Of a DNA stretch of 29,961 nt, positions 9,161 through 19,034 are shown in pieces. Position 1 is the first letter of the stretch. Each line of letters starts with the position of its first letter. Under the pieces are notes generated by a model. The model did not search any database. It was not told the origin of the DNA and saw only the letters and a list, made by a program, of their open reading frames with translations. Source of the DNA: Pseudomonadota bacterium (GTDB lineage Bacteria; Pseudomonadota; Gammaproteobacteria; Acidiferrobacterales; UBA6901); contig JAJYEK010000037.1 of the NCBI GenBank assembly GCA_021785795.1, positions 1 through 29,961 of the forward strand, given 5' to 3'. The position numbers and the translations under genes are program-made.

Positions 9161-10423
9161 ATGCATCGCCTTGTCGCGTTCGGACTGAATCACAGGACCG
9201 CGCCGCTATCGGTCCGAGAGGAAGCCGCATTCGCGCCCGAGCACCTGCCCGAGGCGCTGCACGATCTCGCCCGCCACGGAGGGGTTAACGAGGCGACGAT
9301 TCTTTCGACTTGCAATCGCACCGAATTGTACTGTCAGATCGCGACCAGCGACAGCAAGCGCGCGCTTAACTGGTTTTGCGAGTACCACAAGCTCCCCGCG
9401 TCGACAATCCGTTCGCACCTCTATGTGCATCCTGGCAGCGCCGCGGTCAAACACGCGTTCCGGGTCGCCTCCGGACTGGATTCGATGGTGTTGGGGGAAC
9501 CCCAGATTCTCGGCCAGATGAAGGAAGCCTTCGCCCAGGCGCACAGGGCGGGAGCCACGGGCAAGATACTCAACCGGATGTTTCAGCAGACCTTTGCGGT
9601 CGCAAAGCAAGTGCGCACTGATACTGCTATCGGTGTAAGCGCTGTGTCCGTGGCATACGCCGCCGTCAGCCTGGCACGCCGCATATTCAATCGCCTCTCC
9701 GAACAGACGGTATTGCTGATCGGGGCCGGAGAGACCATAGAGCTTGCCGCACGGCACCTGAGGGAGCAGGGCGTCAAGCACATGATCGTAGCCAATCGTA
9801 CGCTCGAGCGGGCACAGCTGGTCGCTACAATTGGAAACGGTGAAGCCATCACGCTCGCTGAAATGACCGATCGCCTAAGCGAAGCGGATATCGTCATATC
9901 CTCGACCGCCAGCCAGCTGCCCATCCTCGGCAAAGGTGCCGTGGAACGCGCCCTGCGCATACGCCGACATCGTCCGATATTCATGGTGGACATTGCGGTG
10001 CCCCGCGACATTGAACCGGAAGTGAGCAAGCTCGATGACGTCTATCTCTACACTGTCGACGACCTCCAGCAGGTGGTGCAGGAGAACCTGCAGTCGCGCC
10101 AGGAAGCGGCCAAGGAGGCCGAGAAGATCATAGACTTGCAGGTCACCAACTTCATGCAGTGGGTCAAGTCTCTCGACTCGGTGCCGACGATCCGGGCATT
10201 GCGCGAGAGCGCGGAAATGCTGCGCGAGGCGGAACTGAAGCGCGCGCAGCAGCGCCTCACCCAGGGCGATGACCCCGCCGCCATCATGGCCCACCTCGCA
10301 CGCGCCCTGACCAACAAATTCACCCACGCCCCGACGGCCGCGCTCAGGCAGGCCGACCACGACGGGAATGCCGATCTGCTGCGTGCGGCTCGCAGACTGT
10401 TCAACCTGGGCGACGACAACTGA
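9161..10423 (+). CDS. hemA: Glutamyl-tRNA reductase
   Basis: Reduces glutamyl-tRNA-Glu to glutamate-1-semialdehyde with NADPH, the committed step of C5 haem biosynthesis. The start at 9161 gives MHRLVAFGLNHRTAPLSVRE, which aligns with known family N-termini; an upstream in-frame ATG at 9104 would add 19 unrelated residues. The nucleophile is C51 in STCNRTELY. The LDSMVLGEPQILGQMK block and an NADPH-binding region near LLIGAGETIELAARHL are clear, and the C-terminal dimerisation helix is complete (420 residues in all). It heads a hemA-prfA-prmC-moeB cluster. The 246 bases upstream carry an inverted repeat, GGAAAC/GTTTCC (8997-9019), of unknown meaning. Confidence 0.97.
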   Translation: MHRLVAFGLNHRTAPLSVREEAAFAPEHLPEALHDLARHGGVNEATILSTCNRTELYCQIATSDSKRALNWFCEYHKLPASTIRSHLYVHPGSAAVKHAFRVASGLDSMVLGEPQILGQMKEAFAQAHRAGATGKILNRMFQQTFAVAKQVRTDTAIGVSAVSVAYAAVSLARRIFNRLSEQTVLLIGAGETIELAARHLREQGVKHMIVANRTLERAQLVATIGNGEAITLAEMTDRLSEADIVISSTASQLPILGKGAVERALRIRRHRPIFMVDIAVPRDIEPEVSKLDDVYLYTVDDLQQVVQENLQSRQEAAKEAEKIIDLQVTNFMQWVKSLDSVPTIRALRESAEMLREAELKRAQQRLTQGDDPAAIMAHLARALTNKFTHAPTAALRQADHDGNADLLRAARRLFNLGDDN

Positions 10424-10450
10424 ACCTCGCCTGATACGCTCCGATTGCCA

Positions 10451-11533
10451 ATGAACCCCTCGATCCGGTCAAAGCTGGAGAACCTCGATCTCCGGCTCGA
10501 GGAAATAAGCGCCATGCTGTCCGATCCCGAGGTGATTGCCAATCAGAGTCGCTATCGGGCCCTGACGATGGAGCACTCGGAAATCCTTCCGGTCGTCAAG
10601 CTCTTCCGCGAGTATCGGTCCGCCCAGGCTGACCTGGAAGGCGCGCAAGCACTGCGCCAGGACAGAGACAGCGGCATGCGTGCCATGGCCGAGGAAGAAA
10701 GCATGCGGCTAACGGCCGTTATGGCTGATCTCGAGCAGCAGCTGCAGAAACTGCTCCTGCCGAAGGACCCGAACGACAACCGCAATATCTTCCTCGAGAT
10801 CCGCGCCGGCACCGGCGGGGACGAGGCCGCGCTGTTTGCCGGCGACCTGTTTCGCATGTACGGCGCCTACGCGACGCGACGGGGATGGGGCATAGAAGTG
10901 GTGAGTTCCAGTCCTGGCGAACATGGCGGATACAAGGAGATCATCGCGCGCGTCACCGGTCACGGAGCTTACTCGCGCCTGAAATTCGAGTCCGGCGGCC
11001 ACCGGGTGCAGCGGGTCCCTGTCACCGAAGCGCAGGGCCGCATCCATACCTCTGCCTGCACGGTCGCGATTCTCCCCGAACCCGATGAGGTTGAGAGCAT
11101 CAAGCTCAATCCTGCGGAACTGAAGATCGATACCTATCGCTCTTCCGGCGCCGGCGGTCAGCATGTGAATAAGACCGACTCCGCCATCCGTATTACCCAT
11201 CTGCCCAGCGGCATCGTCGTCGAATGTCAGGACGAGCGCTCGCAACACAAGAACCGTGCACGCGCGATGTCGATACTGAGCGCGCGCCTGCTCGAGACAG
11301 AGCGAAGGAAGAAGCGGGAGCAAGAAGCCGCCGCGCGCCGAAGCCTAATCGGCAGCGGTGACCGATCCGAGCGCATCCGCACCTACAACTTTGCCCAAGG
11401 CCGGGTGACGGATCATCGGATCAACCTGAGCCTCTATAAACTTGATCAGATCCTCAACGGCGATCTGGACGACCTCATCGATCCGCTCATAGCCGAGGAT
11501 CAGGCCGAGTTGCTGGCGGCGCTTGGCAGCTGA
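10451..11533 (+). CDS. prfA: Peptide chain release factor 1
   Basis: Recognises UAA and UAG stop codons and triggers peptide release. The ATG at 10451 gives a 360-residue protein, the same length as E. coli RF1; an upstream TTG at 10445 is unlikely. The codon-reading tripeptide is P190-V191-T192 within [10 protein letters not shown], and the catalytic GGQ is at 235-237 in [13 protein letters not shown]237 is the expected target of the PrmC methyltransferase encoded next. It is separated from hemA by 27 bases. Confidence 0.97.
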   Translation: MNPSIRSKLENLDLRLEEISAMLSDPEVIANQSRYRALTMEHSEILPVVKLFREYRSAQADLEGAQALRQDRDSGMRAMAEEESMRLTAVMADLEQQLQKLLLPKDPNDNRNIFLEIRAGTGGDEAALFAGDLFRMYGAYATRRGWGIEVVSSSPGEHGGYKEIIARVTGHGAYSRLKFESGGHRVQRVPVTEAQGRIHTSACTVAILPEPDEVESIKLNPAELKIDTYRSSGAGGQHVNKTDSAIRITHLPSGIVVECQDERSQHKNRARAMSILSARLLETERRKKREQEAAARRSLIGSGDRSERIRTYNFAQGRVTDHRINLSLYKLDQILNGDLDDLIDPLIAEDQAELLAALGS

Positions 11534-11544
11534 GTGCCGTGGCA

Positions 11545-12390
11545 ATGTCCCTGAGCCTGTACCTGGCACATGCGAGCCAACGGCTGGCGCCGGTATCTCC
11601 GTCGGCACGCATGGACATCGAGGTGCTCGCGATGCATGTCTGTGGGCTGGATCGGGCTGAACTGGTTACCCACGGAGACGATGATCTCAGTCCGGAACAG
11701 ATAAGACAGCTCGATATTCTGGTAAGCCGACGCGCAACCGGGGAGCCGATCGCATATCTAACCGGCAGACGCGAGTTTTGGTCGCTGGACCTGAGGGTCA
11801 CGCCCGATACCCTAATCCCGCGCCCCGAGACCGAACTCCTGGTGTCTCTGGCACTGTCCTGGATTCCGCCGCACGCAGGATGGCGCATCGCAGATCTCGG
11901 CACCGGCAGCGGCGCGATCGCTCTGGCTCTGGCCCGAGAACGCCCTGGCTGCCTGCTGGTCGCTACCGATGTGTCCCCAGCGGCTATCGCTGTCGCTCGT
12001 GATAATGCTTGCAGTTACGGCCTCGGCCATGTGACTTTTCGGGAGGGAAACTGGCTTGCAGCGCTCGCCGGCGAGCGCTTCGGTCTGATTGTCTCCAATC
12101 CGCCCTATATCCCGGACGACGACCCCCATATCGACAGCGGTGACGTCCGCTTCGAACCACGCATGGCCCTGCGTGGCGGATGCGACGGGCTAGCAGCCAT
12201 CCGTGAGATTGCAGGCGGCGCGCAGGAACACCTGGAGCCCGGCGGGTGGTTACTGCTCGAGCACGGCTACAATCAGGCACGGCCGGTAAGGGAAATCCTT
12301 GTCCGGAATGGCTATCAGGACTGCGCCTCCTTCATGGACCTTGCCGGACACTTCCGCGTCAGCGCTGGCTGCCGCAGACAATCCGGCTGA
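11545..12390 (+). CDS. prmC: Release factor glutamine N5-methyltransferase
   Basis: Uses S-adenosylmethionine to methylate the GGQ glutamine of RF1 and RF2. The 281-residue protein has an N-terminal helical domain, the linker GEPIAYLTGRREFW, the SAM loop DLGTGSG at 117-123, the ATDVS acidic loop, and the catalytic NPPY at 185-188 followed by the typical FEPRMALRGGCDGL. The start lies 11 bases after the prfA stop; a GTG two codons earlier (11539) is also possible. Pairing with prfA is the classical arrangement. Confidence 0.96.
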   Translation: MSLSLYLAHASQRLAPVSPSARMDIEVLAMHVCGLDRAELVTHGDDDLSPEQIRQLDILVSRRATGEPIAYLTGRREFWSLDLRVTPDTLIPRPETELLVSLALSWIPPHAGWRIADLGTGSGAIALALARERPGCLLVATDVSPAAIAVARDNACSYGLGHVTFREGNWLAALAGERFGLIVSNPPYIPDDDPHIDSGDVRFEPRMALRGGCDGLAAIREIAGGAQEHLEPGGWLLLEHGYNQARPVREILVRNGYQDCASFMDLAGHFRVSAGCRRQSG

Positions 12391-12497
12391 CACCGCCCCG
12401 TTACTATGTTTCCGACCTCCGGCGACAAGCCGGCGCGTTCCGAAGGCTGAGACTTGCCGGGGCCGCAACCTGCTGTCCGGTCTGGTAGAATCTTCCC

Positions 12498-13238
12498 ATG
12501 GACGACAACCAGCTGCTGCGCTACAGCCGCCATATCTTGCTGCCCCAGATTGGCTTCGAAGGACAGCAGAAACTGCTCGGCTCTCGGGTGCTGATCGTGG
12601 GTATGGGCGGACTGGGCTCCCCGGTCGCGCTGTATCTGGCGGCAAGCGGTATCGGGGAGTTGGTCATTGCAGACCATGATCGGGTGGAGCTTTCCAACCT
12701 GCAGAGACAGATCGTACACACAACCGCAAACATCGGTCAGCAAAAGGTTCGTTCTGCCCGCCAGACGCTCGCCTTACTTAATCCGGACGTGGGTATCACG
12801 ACCATCGATGCACGGCTGGATCCTGATGCGCTCGATCGGGAGGTCCGCATGGCCGATGCCTGCGTCGATGCCAGCGACAACTTTGCCACCCGCTTCGCCC
12901 TTAACCGTTCCTGCGTAACCCACAGGAAACCGCTGATTTCTGGAGCGGTCATCCGCATGGAAGGGCAGGTTGCAGTGTTCCGGGCGGATCGCCCCGATAG
13001 CCCCTGCTACCGCTGCCTGTACCAGGACGCGGACGAGCCGGATGAAACCTGTTCCGAAAACGGGGTGCTGGCCCCAATACCGGGAATTGTCGGGAGCATC
13101 CAAGCGACGGAGACACTCAAGGTGCTGCTTGGCATAGGTGAGTCTCTGGCAGGCCGCCTGCTGCTGCTGGATGCCATGACCATGGAATGGCGCAGCATCC
13201 GGCTACGCAAGGACCCAGATTGCCCGGTCTGCGGCTGA
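12498..13238 (+). CDS. moeB: MoeB/ThiF-family adenylyltransferase, probably molybdopterin-synthase adenylyltransferase
   Basis: E1-like enzyme that adenylates the C-terminus of a ubiquitin-like sulfur carrier (MoaD in molybdopterin synthesis, or ThiS). The 246-residue protein starts LLRYSRHILLPQIGFEGQQK and has the nucleotide loop GMGGLG at 35-40, the ADHDRVELSNLQRQ segment and SDNFATR. Zinc-binding pairs are C170/C173 (CYRC) and C242/C245 (CPVC). There is no C-terminal rhodanese domain. The hemA-prfA-prmC-moeB order supports moeB, but no molybdopterin or thiamine gene is in the window, so the choice against thiF or a general HesA role is inferred. It lies 107 bases after prmC. Confidence 0.88.
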   Translation: MDDNQLLRYSRHILLPQIGFEGQQKLLGSRVLIVGMGGLGSPVALYLAASGIGELVIADHDRVELSNLQRQIVHTTANIGQQKVRSARQTLALLNPDVGITTIDARLDPDALDREVRMADACVDASDNFATRFALNRSCVTHRKPLISGAVIRMEGQVAVFRADRPDSPCYRCLYQDADEPDETCSENGVLAPIPGIVGSIQATETLKVLLGIGESLAGRLLLLDAMTMEWRSIRLRKDPDCPVCG

Positions 13239-13450
13239 CGCAGAATACACCCGGCGCCGACGGGCAGACGCACCATGGTCGGTCCCTGCCGGCGAACCCA
13301 GTCCGCGCTGGGTGTGCAGCGGCCGACCAGTTTTCTGGGGCGAAGACACGTCGGCGAACAGCGTAAGGACACCCGGCGCGGCACATGCCTCCAACCGGAA
13401 ACAGGGATGGCCATGGCGACGATGTCGCGCACGCGCTCGAGGGACGGAAT

Positions 13451-14053
13451 CTAGTCCGCGATTCTCGGCGCCGTGCCGAGTGCTCCGCCCCACAGCAGCT
13501 GCCATCGCTGCTCCCAGCCGTCCACGGGCGATATCCGGAAGCCACTGCGCACGAACTGCGCAATATGTCCCTCCATGACCGCGAGCAGCAGGCGCGCGCC
13601 ATCGCCCGCCCCGAAGGCCACGCCCCCGGAATTGCCATCGCGCAGGATCTGCCGTAGCTGCGTCTCGAGACGATCGTAGATCTGCGATATGCGCTGTCGC
13701 AAACGGATGGTTTCACCCACAAGCACGTCACCGTGCATCAGCCGCGCCAGCCCCGGATTCCTGTCGACGAACCCCAGGACCAGCAGTACGACCTTCTGCA
13801 CGCGCATTTCTGTCTGCTGCTCTTCGAGCAGTATCCTGTTGACGCGGGTGAACAGCGACTCCTCGATGAATTCGATAAGCGCTTCGAACATCTTGGCTTT
13901 GCTGGGAAAGTGCCGATACAGCGCCGCCTCGGAAACCCCGACGCTGCGCGCCAGGGCCGCGGTAGTGATGTGCTCGCCGTGCAGTTCTACAAGCATCTGC
14001 GCCAGTGCCTGCAGGATATCCTGGCGCCGCTCGCCGCTCCGGGCTCTTGCCAT
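13451..14053 (-). CDS. slmA: Nucleoid occlusion factor SlmA (TetR family)
   Basis: DNA-bound inhibitor of FtsZ assembly that keeps the division ring off the nucleoid. The ATG at 14053 (MARARSGERRQDILQALAQM) gives 200 residues, the family length; the frame continues upstream but without similarity. The TetR helix-turn-helix is ITTAALARSVGVSEAALYRH (about 29-48), followed by FPSKAKMFEALIEFIEESLF, very close to known SlmA proteins. Adjacency to argB is also found in Pseudomonas-like genomes. The 212 bases between moeB and this gene's 3' end show no gene or terminator I can support. Confidence 0.93.
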   Translation of the reverse strand: MARARSGERRQDILQALAQMLVELHGEHITTAALARSVGVSEAALYRHFPSKAKMFEALIEFIEESLFTRVNRILLEEQQTEMRVQKVVLLVLGFVDRNPGLARLMHGDVLVGETIRLRQRISQIYDRLETQLRQILRDGNSGGVAFGAGDGARLLLAVMEGHIAQFVRSGFRISPVDGWEQRWQLLWGGALGTAPRIAD

Positions 14054-14138
14054 ATCGGGGCTCCCCTGGTCGGCTGTCAGCCGGTCAGCCAGCGCCAGCC
14101 GCTGGGCTCCGGATTCGCCGAGGTGTTGAACGGGCGGG

Positions 14139-14414
14139 TTACGCGCGCGCGCCGGCCACGGCTTCCGCCCGGGCAATGTTTCCGGCAGCGTCCAGCTCGA
14201 CCCGGTACTGGCCCCAGCAGCCGACGCGGGCAGCACAACAGCCTGAACCTTCCATGACAACTTCGTCGAACGCTACCGCGCACAAGAGTTCGCCGGTCCG
14301 ACGCTCCAGCACTTCGACCCACAGAGACTCCGGATCAGGCCAGCCGTTCTGGGTGCAGACCGCCGTCAGGTCCGCGGTAAAGGCGAAGAAATCGATCAGC
14401 GCTTTGCCGTCCAC
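14139..14414 (-). CDS. Hypothetical protein between argB and slmA
   Basis: A 91-residue protein I do not recognise. It begins MDGKALIDFFAFTADLTAVC, and its middle, SLWVEVLERRTGELLCAVAF, looks like beta strands. It has five cysteines (20, 45, 59, 60, 66) but no paired CxxC spacing, so metal binding is unproven. No signal peptide or membrane segment is visible. It starts 10 bases after the argB stop and ends 85 bases before slmA, all on one strand, so co-transcription with argB is likely. The protein-like composition and tight spacing make it a probable real gene. Confidence 0.65.
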   Translation of the reverse strand: MDGKALIDFFAFTADLTAVCTQNGWPDPESLWVEVLERRTGELLCAVAFDEVVMEGSGCCAARVGCWGQYRVELDAAGNIARAEAVAGARA

Positions 14415-14424
14415 AGCTCCCTCC

Positions 14425-15732
<1,308 letters not shown>

Positions 15733-16188
15733 TCAGCTCACATTGACGTTGATCTTCTTCGGTTTGACTTCCTCGGCCTTGGGAAGCTTGAGCTCCAGGA
15801 TCCCGTCCTTGTAGTTGGCCTTCACATTCCTTTCATCGATCTCCTTGCCAAGCCGCATCGTGCGGACGTACTTACCGTAGCGACGCTCCTGGCGCACTAC
15901 TCGGTTTCCTTCCTTTTCCTCGGTCTCGCTCTTCGATTCGGCGTCCAGAGTGAGCACGCCATCCTCGAGGGTGATGTGGATATCCTCCTTTTTCACGCCA
16001 GGAAGTTCCGCGTGAACGACGAACTCATCGTCGCTTTCGACCACATCCATGCGCGGTACCAGGCCTTCATTCACGGTCTCTTCCGCCCACCGCATCGGCC
16101 GGAAAAAGCCCTCGAACAGATTGTCGAAATCATCCCCGAAACGCTGCGTCAACCGCTCCCGCGCCGGGTTGCGAATCAACATGTTCAT
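15733..16188 (-). CDS. Small heat-shock protein, Hsp20/IbpA family
   Basis: ATP-independent holdase of 151 residues that binds unfolding proteins during stress. It has a short N-terminal arm (MNMLIRNPARERLTQRFG), then an alpha-crystallin domain with DVVESDDEFVVHAELPGV, ITLEDGVLTLDAE and the late-strand YKDGILELKLPK. The C-terminal INVNVS resembles the I-x-I/V anchor used in oligomer assembly. The ATG at 16188 is set by a near-perfect ribosome binding site. A heat-shock sigma factor promoter lies 75 bases upstream and a terminator follows, so it is probably a single-gene heat-shock unit next to hslVU. Confidence 0.94.
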   Translation of the reverse strand: MNMLIRNPARERLTQRFGDDFDNLFEGFFRPMRWAEETVNEGLVPRMDVVESDDEFVVHAELPGVKKEDIHITLEDGVLTLDAESKSETEEKEGNRVVRQERRYGKYVRTMRLGKEIDERNVKANYKDGILELKLPKAEEVKPKKINVNVS

Positions 16189-16192
16189 GATG

Positions 16193-16201
16193 TCACCTCC
16201 T
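16193..16201 (-). promoter_or_regulatory. Strong Shine-Dalgarno site of the small heat-shock gene
   Basis: AGGAGGTGA on the minus strand is a nine-base match to the anti-Shine-Dalgarno end of 16S rRNA, four bases before the ATG at 16188. It is stronger than the sites of neighbouring genes and fixes the start codon. Confidence 0.85.
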
Positions 16202-16262
16202 ATTCAGGTTCGACTACCACATTTCCGGTTTGCCGCCAGCGCCTAGCGCCAGCCCAACCCTA

Positions 16263-16290
16263 ACATGGGGACGGGCCAGCCCATTTCAAG
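16263..16290 (-). promoter_or_regulatory. Sigma-32 (RpoH) heat-shock promoter of the small heat-shock gene
   Basis: On the minus strand CTTGAAA (16290-16284) and CCCCATGT (16270-16263) are separated by 13 bases. Both match the sigma-32 consensus fully (CTTGAAA, 11-16 bases, CCCCATNT). Transcription would start near 16255 and give a leader of about 65 bases before the strong ribosome binding site. Confidence 0.88.
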
Positions 16291-16348
16291 CATCCGGAAG
16301 GTCGTCCTCCCGGGATCGGCCCCGGGACGGGAACCAGTTAATATGGGG

Positions 16349-17692
16349 TCAGAGAATATACCGAGCGAGGTCTTCGTTTCCTGCCAGTCCGGCCAGATGC
16401 TCCTCGACATAGGACGCGTTGACGGATACGGTCTGTCCACTGCGGTCCGATGCCTCGAACGAAATCGTCTCCAAGAGACGTTCCATCATGGTGTGCAAGC
16501 GGCGGGCGCCGATGTTCTCGGTCTTTTCGTTCACCTGCCAGGCGACTTCAGCAATGCGGCGTACTCCATCCTCGGTGAATAGTACTTCGACGTCCTCTGT
16601 CGCCATAAGGGCCGCATACTGCTCCGTCAGCGAAGCATCGGTGTCAGTGAGAATGCGCACGAAGTCGTCGACGGTCAGGGCACTCAGTTCGACCCGGATC
16701 GGCAGGCGGCCCTGCAGTTCGGGAATCAGGTCCGACGGCCTGGCAAGATGAAATGCTCCCGAGGCGATGAACAGGATATGGTCGGTCCTGACCATGCCGT
16801 ATTTCGTCGTAACCGTTGAACCCTCCACGAGAGGAAGCAGGTCGCGTTGTACTCCTTCGCGCGACACGTCCGGACCGTGGCCTTCCGACCTGCCTACAAT
16901 CTTGTCGAGTTCGTCCAGAAACACGATGCCGTGCTGTTCGGCGCGCTCGAGAGCACGCGCCTTTAGATCCTCGTCGTTGATCATCCGCGCTGCCTCCTCC
17001 TCGGCAAGCAGCTTGATCGCCTCCTTGATTCGAACCTTGCGCGAACGCGTGCGCCTGTTGCCCATACCCTGGAACATGCCCTGCAGCTGATTGGTCAGCT
17101 CTTCCATGCCGGGTGGAGCCAGAATCTCCACACCCATAGCCTGCGCACTCAGCTCGACCTCGATTTCCTGGTCGTCGAGCTCACCTTCGCGCAGCTTCTT
17201 GCGGAATGCCTGCCGCGCCGCGCTGTCGGTCGCCACACGCGGAGTGCCGGCAGCGACGAAACCCACATCGCGTGCCGGCGGCAACAGAATATCGAGCACG
17301 CGCTCTTCGGCTGCGTCCTCGGCCCGATTGCGGACCTTGTCCATTTCCTCGCCGCGGGTCATTTTGAGCGCAACGTCGGCCAGGTCACGGATAATCGAAT
17401 CGACGTCACGCCCTACATAGCCGACTTCGGTGAATTTCGTGGCCTCGACTTTCACGAACGGGGCGTGAGCAAGCTTCGCAAGCCGGCGGGCAATCTCGGT
17501 CTTGCCGACGCCGGTGGGCCCGATCATGAGAATATTCTTCGGGGTAATCTCGTTGCGCAGGTCGGCATCCGCAACCTGCGCGCGCCGCCACCGGTTGCGC
17601 AATGCGATCGCCACAGACCGCTTGGCCGCGGCCTGGCCTATGATGTGCTTGTCCAGCTCCTGGACGATTTCGCGCGGCGTCATCTCCGACAT
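16349..17692 (-). CDS. hslU: ATP-dependent protease ATPase subunit HslU (ClpY)
   Basis: AAA+ unfoldase ring that feeds substrates to the HslV peptidase. The 447 residues match the family. Seen are Walker A GPTGVGKT at 58-65, the pore loop GYVG at 91-94, the inserted I-domain rich in charged residues (about 110-240, including [15 protein letters not shown]), Walker [12 protein letters not shown] and the C-terminal LARYIL, which docks into HslV pockets. It starts six bases after the hslV stop, so the two form one operon. Confidence 0.97.
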   Translation of the reverse strand: MSEMTPREIVQELDKHIIGQAAAKRSVAIALRNRWRRAQVADADLRNEITPKNILMIGPTGVGKTEIARRLAKLAHAPFVKVEATKFTEVGYVGRDVDSIIRDLADVALKMTRGEEMDKVRNRAEDAAEERVLDILLPPARDVGFVAAGTPRVATDSAARQAFRKKLREGELDDQEIEVELSAQAMGVEILAPPGMEELTNQLQGMFQGMGNRRTRSRKVRIKEAIKLLAEEEAARMINDEDLKARALERAEQHGIVFLDELDKIVGRSEGHGPDVSREGVQRDLLPLVEGSTVTTKYGMVRTDHILFIASGAFHLARPSDLIPELQGRLPIRVELSALTVDDFVRILTDTDASLTEQYAALMATEDVEVLFTEDGVRRIAEVAWQVNEKTENIGARRLHTMMERLLETISFEASDRSGQTVSVNASYVEEHLAGLAGNEDLARYIL

Positions 17693-17698
17693 GGCAAT

Positions 17699-18238
17699 TT
17701 AGACTTCAAGTTCCTCGATCGTGACGTTGTGGTTCGTATAAATACATATGTCAGCGGCAATATTCAGTGCCCGTTCGACAATGGCACGTGCGGCGAGTTC
17801 GGAATTTTCCAGAAGTGCGCGTGCCGCTGCTTGCGCGTACGGCCCGCCGGAACCGATCGCCATCAGCCCGCCCTCCGGCTCGACCACGTCGCCACTACCG
17901 GTGATGATCAGCGACGCAGTGCGATCCGCCACTGCGAGCAGCGCCTCGAGTCTCCGCAGGATGCGGTCGGTACGCCAGTCCTTGGCCAGCTCCACCGCCG
18001 AACGCGTCAGGTTGCCCTGGTGTTTCTCCAGCTTCGCCTCAAATCGCTCGAACAGCGTGAAAGCATCGGCAGTCCCGCCGGCAAAGCCGGCAATCACCTG
18101 GTCCTTGTACAGACGCCGCACCTTGCGTGCGTTTCCCTTCAAGATCGTGTTGCCGAGCGATACCTGTCCGTCGCCGCCGATAACAACCTGGTTGCCACGC
18201 CGCACCGAAAGGACCGTGGTTCCGTGGAACTGTTCCAT
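17699..18238 (-). CDS. hslV: ATP-dependent protease subunit HslV (ClpQ)
   Basis: Threonine peptidase of the two-ring HslVU protease, related to proteasome beta subunits. Of the GTG at 18244 and the ATG at 18238, the ATG is preferred: it follows GGAG by five bases and gives [14 protein letters not shown], the form known from beta- and some gammaproteobacteria. The hexapeptide MEQFHG would be removed to expose the catalytic T7. The [25 protein letters not shown] region ([20 protein letters not shown]) and [20 protein letters not shown] are clear family signatures. Length is 179 residues. Confidence 0.97.
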   Translation of the reverse strand: MEQFHGTTVLSVRRGNQVVIGGDGQVSLGNTILKGNARKVRRLYKDQVIAGFAGGTADAFTLFERFEAKLEKHQGNLTRSAVELAKDWRTDRILRRLEALLAVADRTASLIITGSGDVVEPEGGLMAIGSGGPYAQAAARALLENSELAARAIVERALNIAADICIYTNHNVTIEELEV

Positions 18239-18265
18239 GAGCACTCCGTTCAGGACCGTGCCCGA

Positions 18266-18294
18266 ATTGTACTCGTCCGGCAGGTCTGTGGAAA
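18266..18294 (-). promoter_or_regulatory. Candidate sigma-70 promoter of hslVU
   Basis: TTTCCA (18294-18289) and TACAAT (18271-18266) lie 17 bases apart on the minus strand, 27 bases before the hslV ATG. The -10 matches five of six consensus positions and the -35 four of six. No sigma-32 site was seen here, although hslVU is a heat-shock operon in E. coli. Confidence 0.4.
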
Positions 18295-18335
18295 TGCGCG
18301 GCGCAGCTGGCTGCGGCCCATGTTTCGCGGCTCAT

Positions 18336-18353
18336 GGCGCCATACATGGCGCC
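18336..18353. repeat. Perfect 8-bp inverted repeat upstream of hslVU
   Basis: GGCGCCAT, two bases, ATGGCGCC. It lies between the end of the QueC-like gene and the candidate hslVU promoter. No T tract follows on either strand, so it is not a standard terminator; an operator or mRNA hairpin is possible. Confidence 0.5.
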
Positions 18354-18391
18354 GGCGGGATGCAGCTTCCGGACAGAACCCGAACGAGGGA

Positions 18392-19024
18392 TCAGCCCTG
18401 AGCGCGGTAGAAGCCGGGCGATTCAGGCACGCCGGCAGTGGTGAACGCGGCACGCCTTTTCCGGCACTGCGGACATCGGCCGCAGTGTCTGCTATGTCCG
18501 AGCAGACAGCTGTAGGTTTTGGAGAATTCGACGCCAAGACCGAGCCCCTGTCGGATGATCTGCGTCTTGGTCTTTGTCATGAGCGGGGCAACAACCGAAC
18601 AGTCGCCGAGATTCCGGGCCAGACGTCCAAACGCCCGGAAGAACCGAGGTGCGGCAGTGGCAACGACCTCAGCATCCTCGCGCGCAAGCGCTATTGCCAG
18701 AGCCCGGCCCCGGATTTGCGAACAATAGCTCAAGCCGAGACTCAGTATAACCAGGTTACGGTGCGGCAGCGGCACGTGGGGGCTCAAGAGCTGTCCAGCG
18801 CGAAAACTGCTTCCGACCGCAGCCATGTCAAGATGCTCGAAATGCGCGTTCACCGCCCGGCACTGGGCCTGCGCGGCGGCCAGTTCGCGCCGTGCAGCGC
18901 GCTGACCGTAATCGATGAACAGGCCGACAGTTCCCGAGTTCCGCGCGAGCGAATACAGAAGTGTGGAGCTCTCCACGCCACCGCTCAGCAGCACTACGGT
19001 CTCACCGCTCCGGTCCGAGCGCAC
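18392..19024 (-). CDS. QueC-like PP-loop ATPase (7-cyano-7-deazaguanine synthase family)
   Basis: A 210-residue protein of the adenine-nucleotide alpha-hydrolase fold. The PP-loop reads SGGVESS at 14-20 (QueC normally has SGGxDS). LPHRNLVILSLGLSY (86-100) matches the QueC segment with conserved Arg-Asn. The four zinc cysteines are C173, C181, C184 and C187 in SCLLGHSRHCGRCPQCRKR. The QueC motif around SGYPDCRPEF is replaced by REDAEVVATAAPRFFRAF, and the protein is a little short. No other queuosine gene is nearby. It may be a true preQ0 enzyme or a paralogue with another substrate; the sequence does not decide. It starts 10 bases after marC. Confidence 0.75.
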   Translation of the reverse strand: MRSDRSGETVVLLSGGVESSTLLYSLARNSGTVGLFIDYGQRAARRELAAAQAQCRAVNAHFEHLDMAAVGSSFRAGQLLSPHVPLPHRNLVILSLGLSYCSQIRGRALAIALAREDAEVVATAAPRFFRAFGRLARNLGDCSVVAPLMTKTKTQIIRQGLGLGVEFSKTYSCLLGHSRHCGRCPQCRKRRAAFTTAGVPESPGFYRAQG

Positions 19025-19034
19025 GCGGCAGTTC

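Noticed and set aside
12454..12491. TTGCCG and TAGAAT upstream of moeB as a promoter
   Set aside because: The spacing is 26 bases and the -10 lies almost on the start codon.
16305..16330. GC-rich hairpin CCCGGG...CCCGGG after hslU as a terminator
   Set aside because: The stem is imperfect and no T tract follows on the minus strand, so intrinsic termination is not supported.
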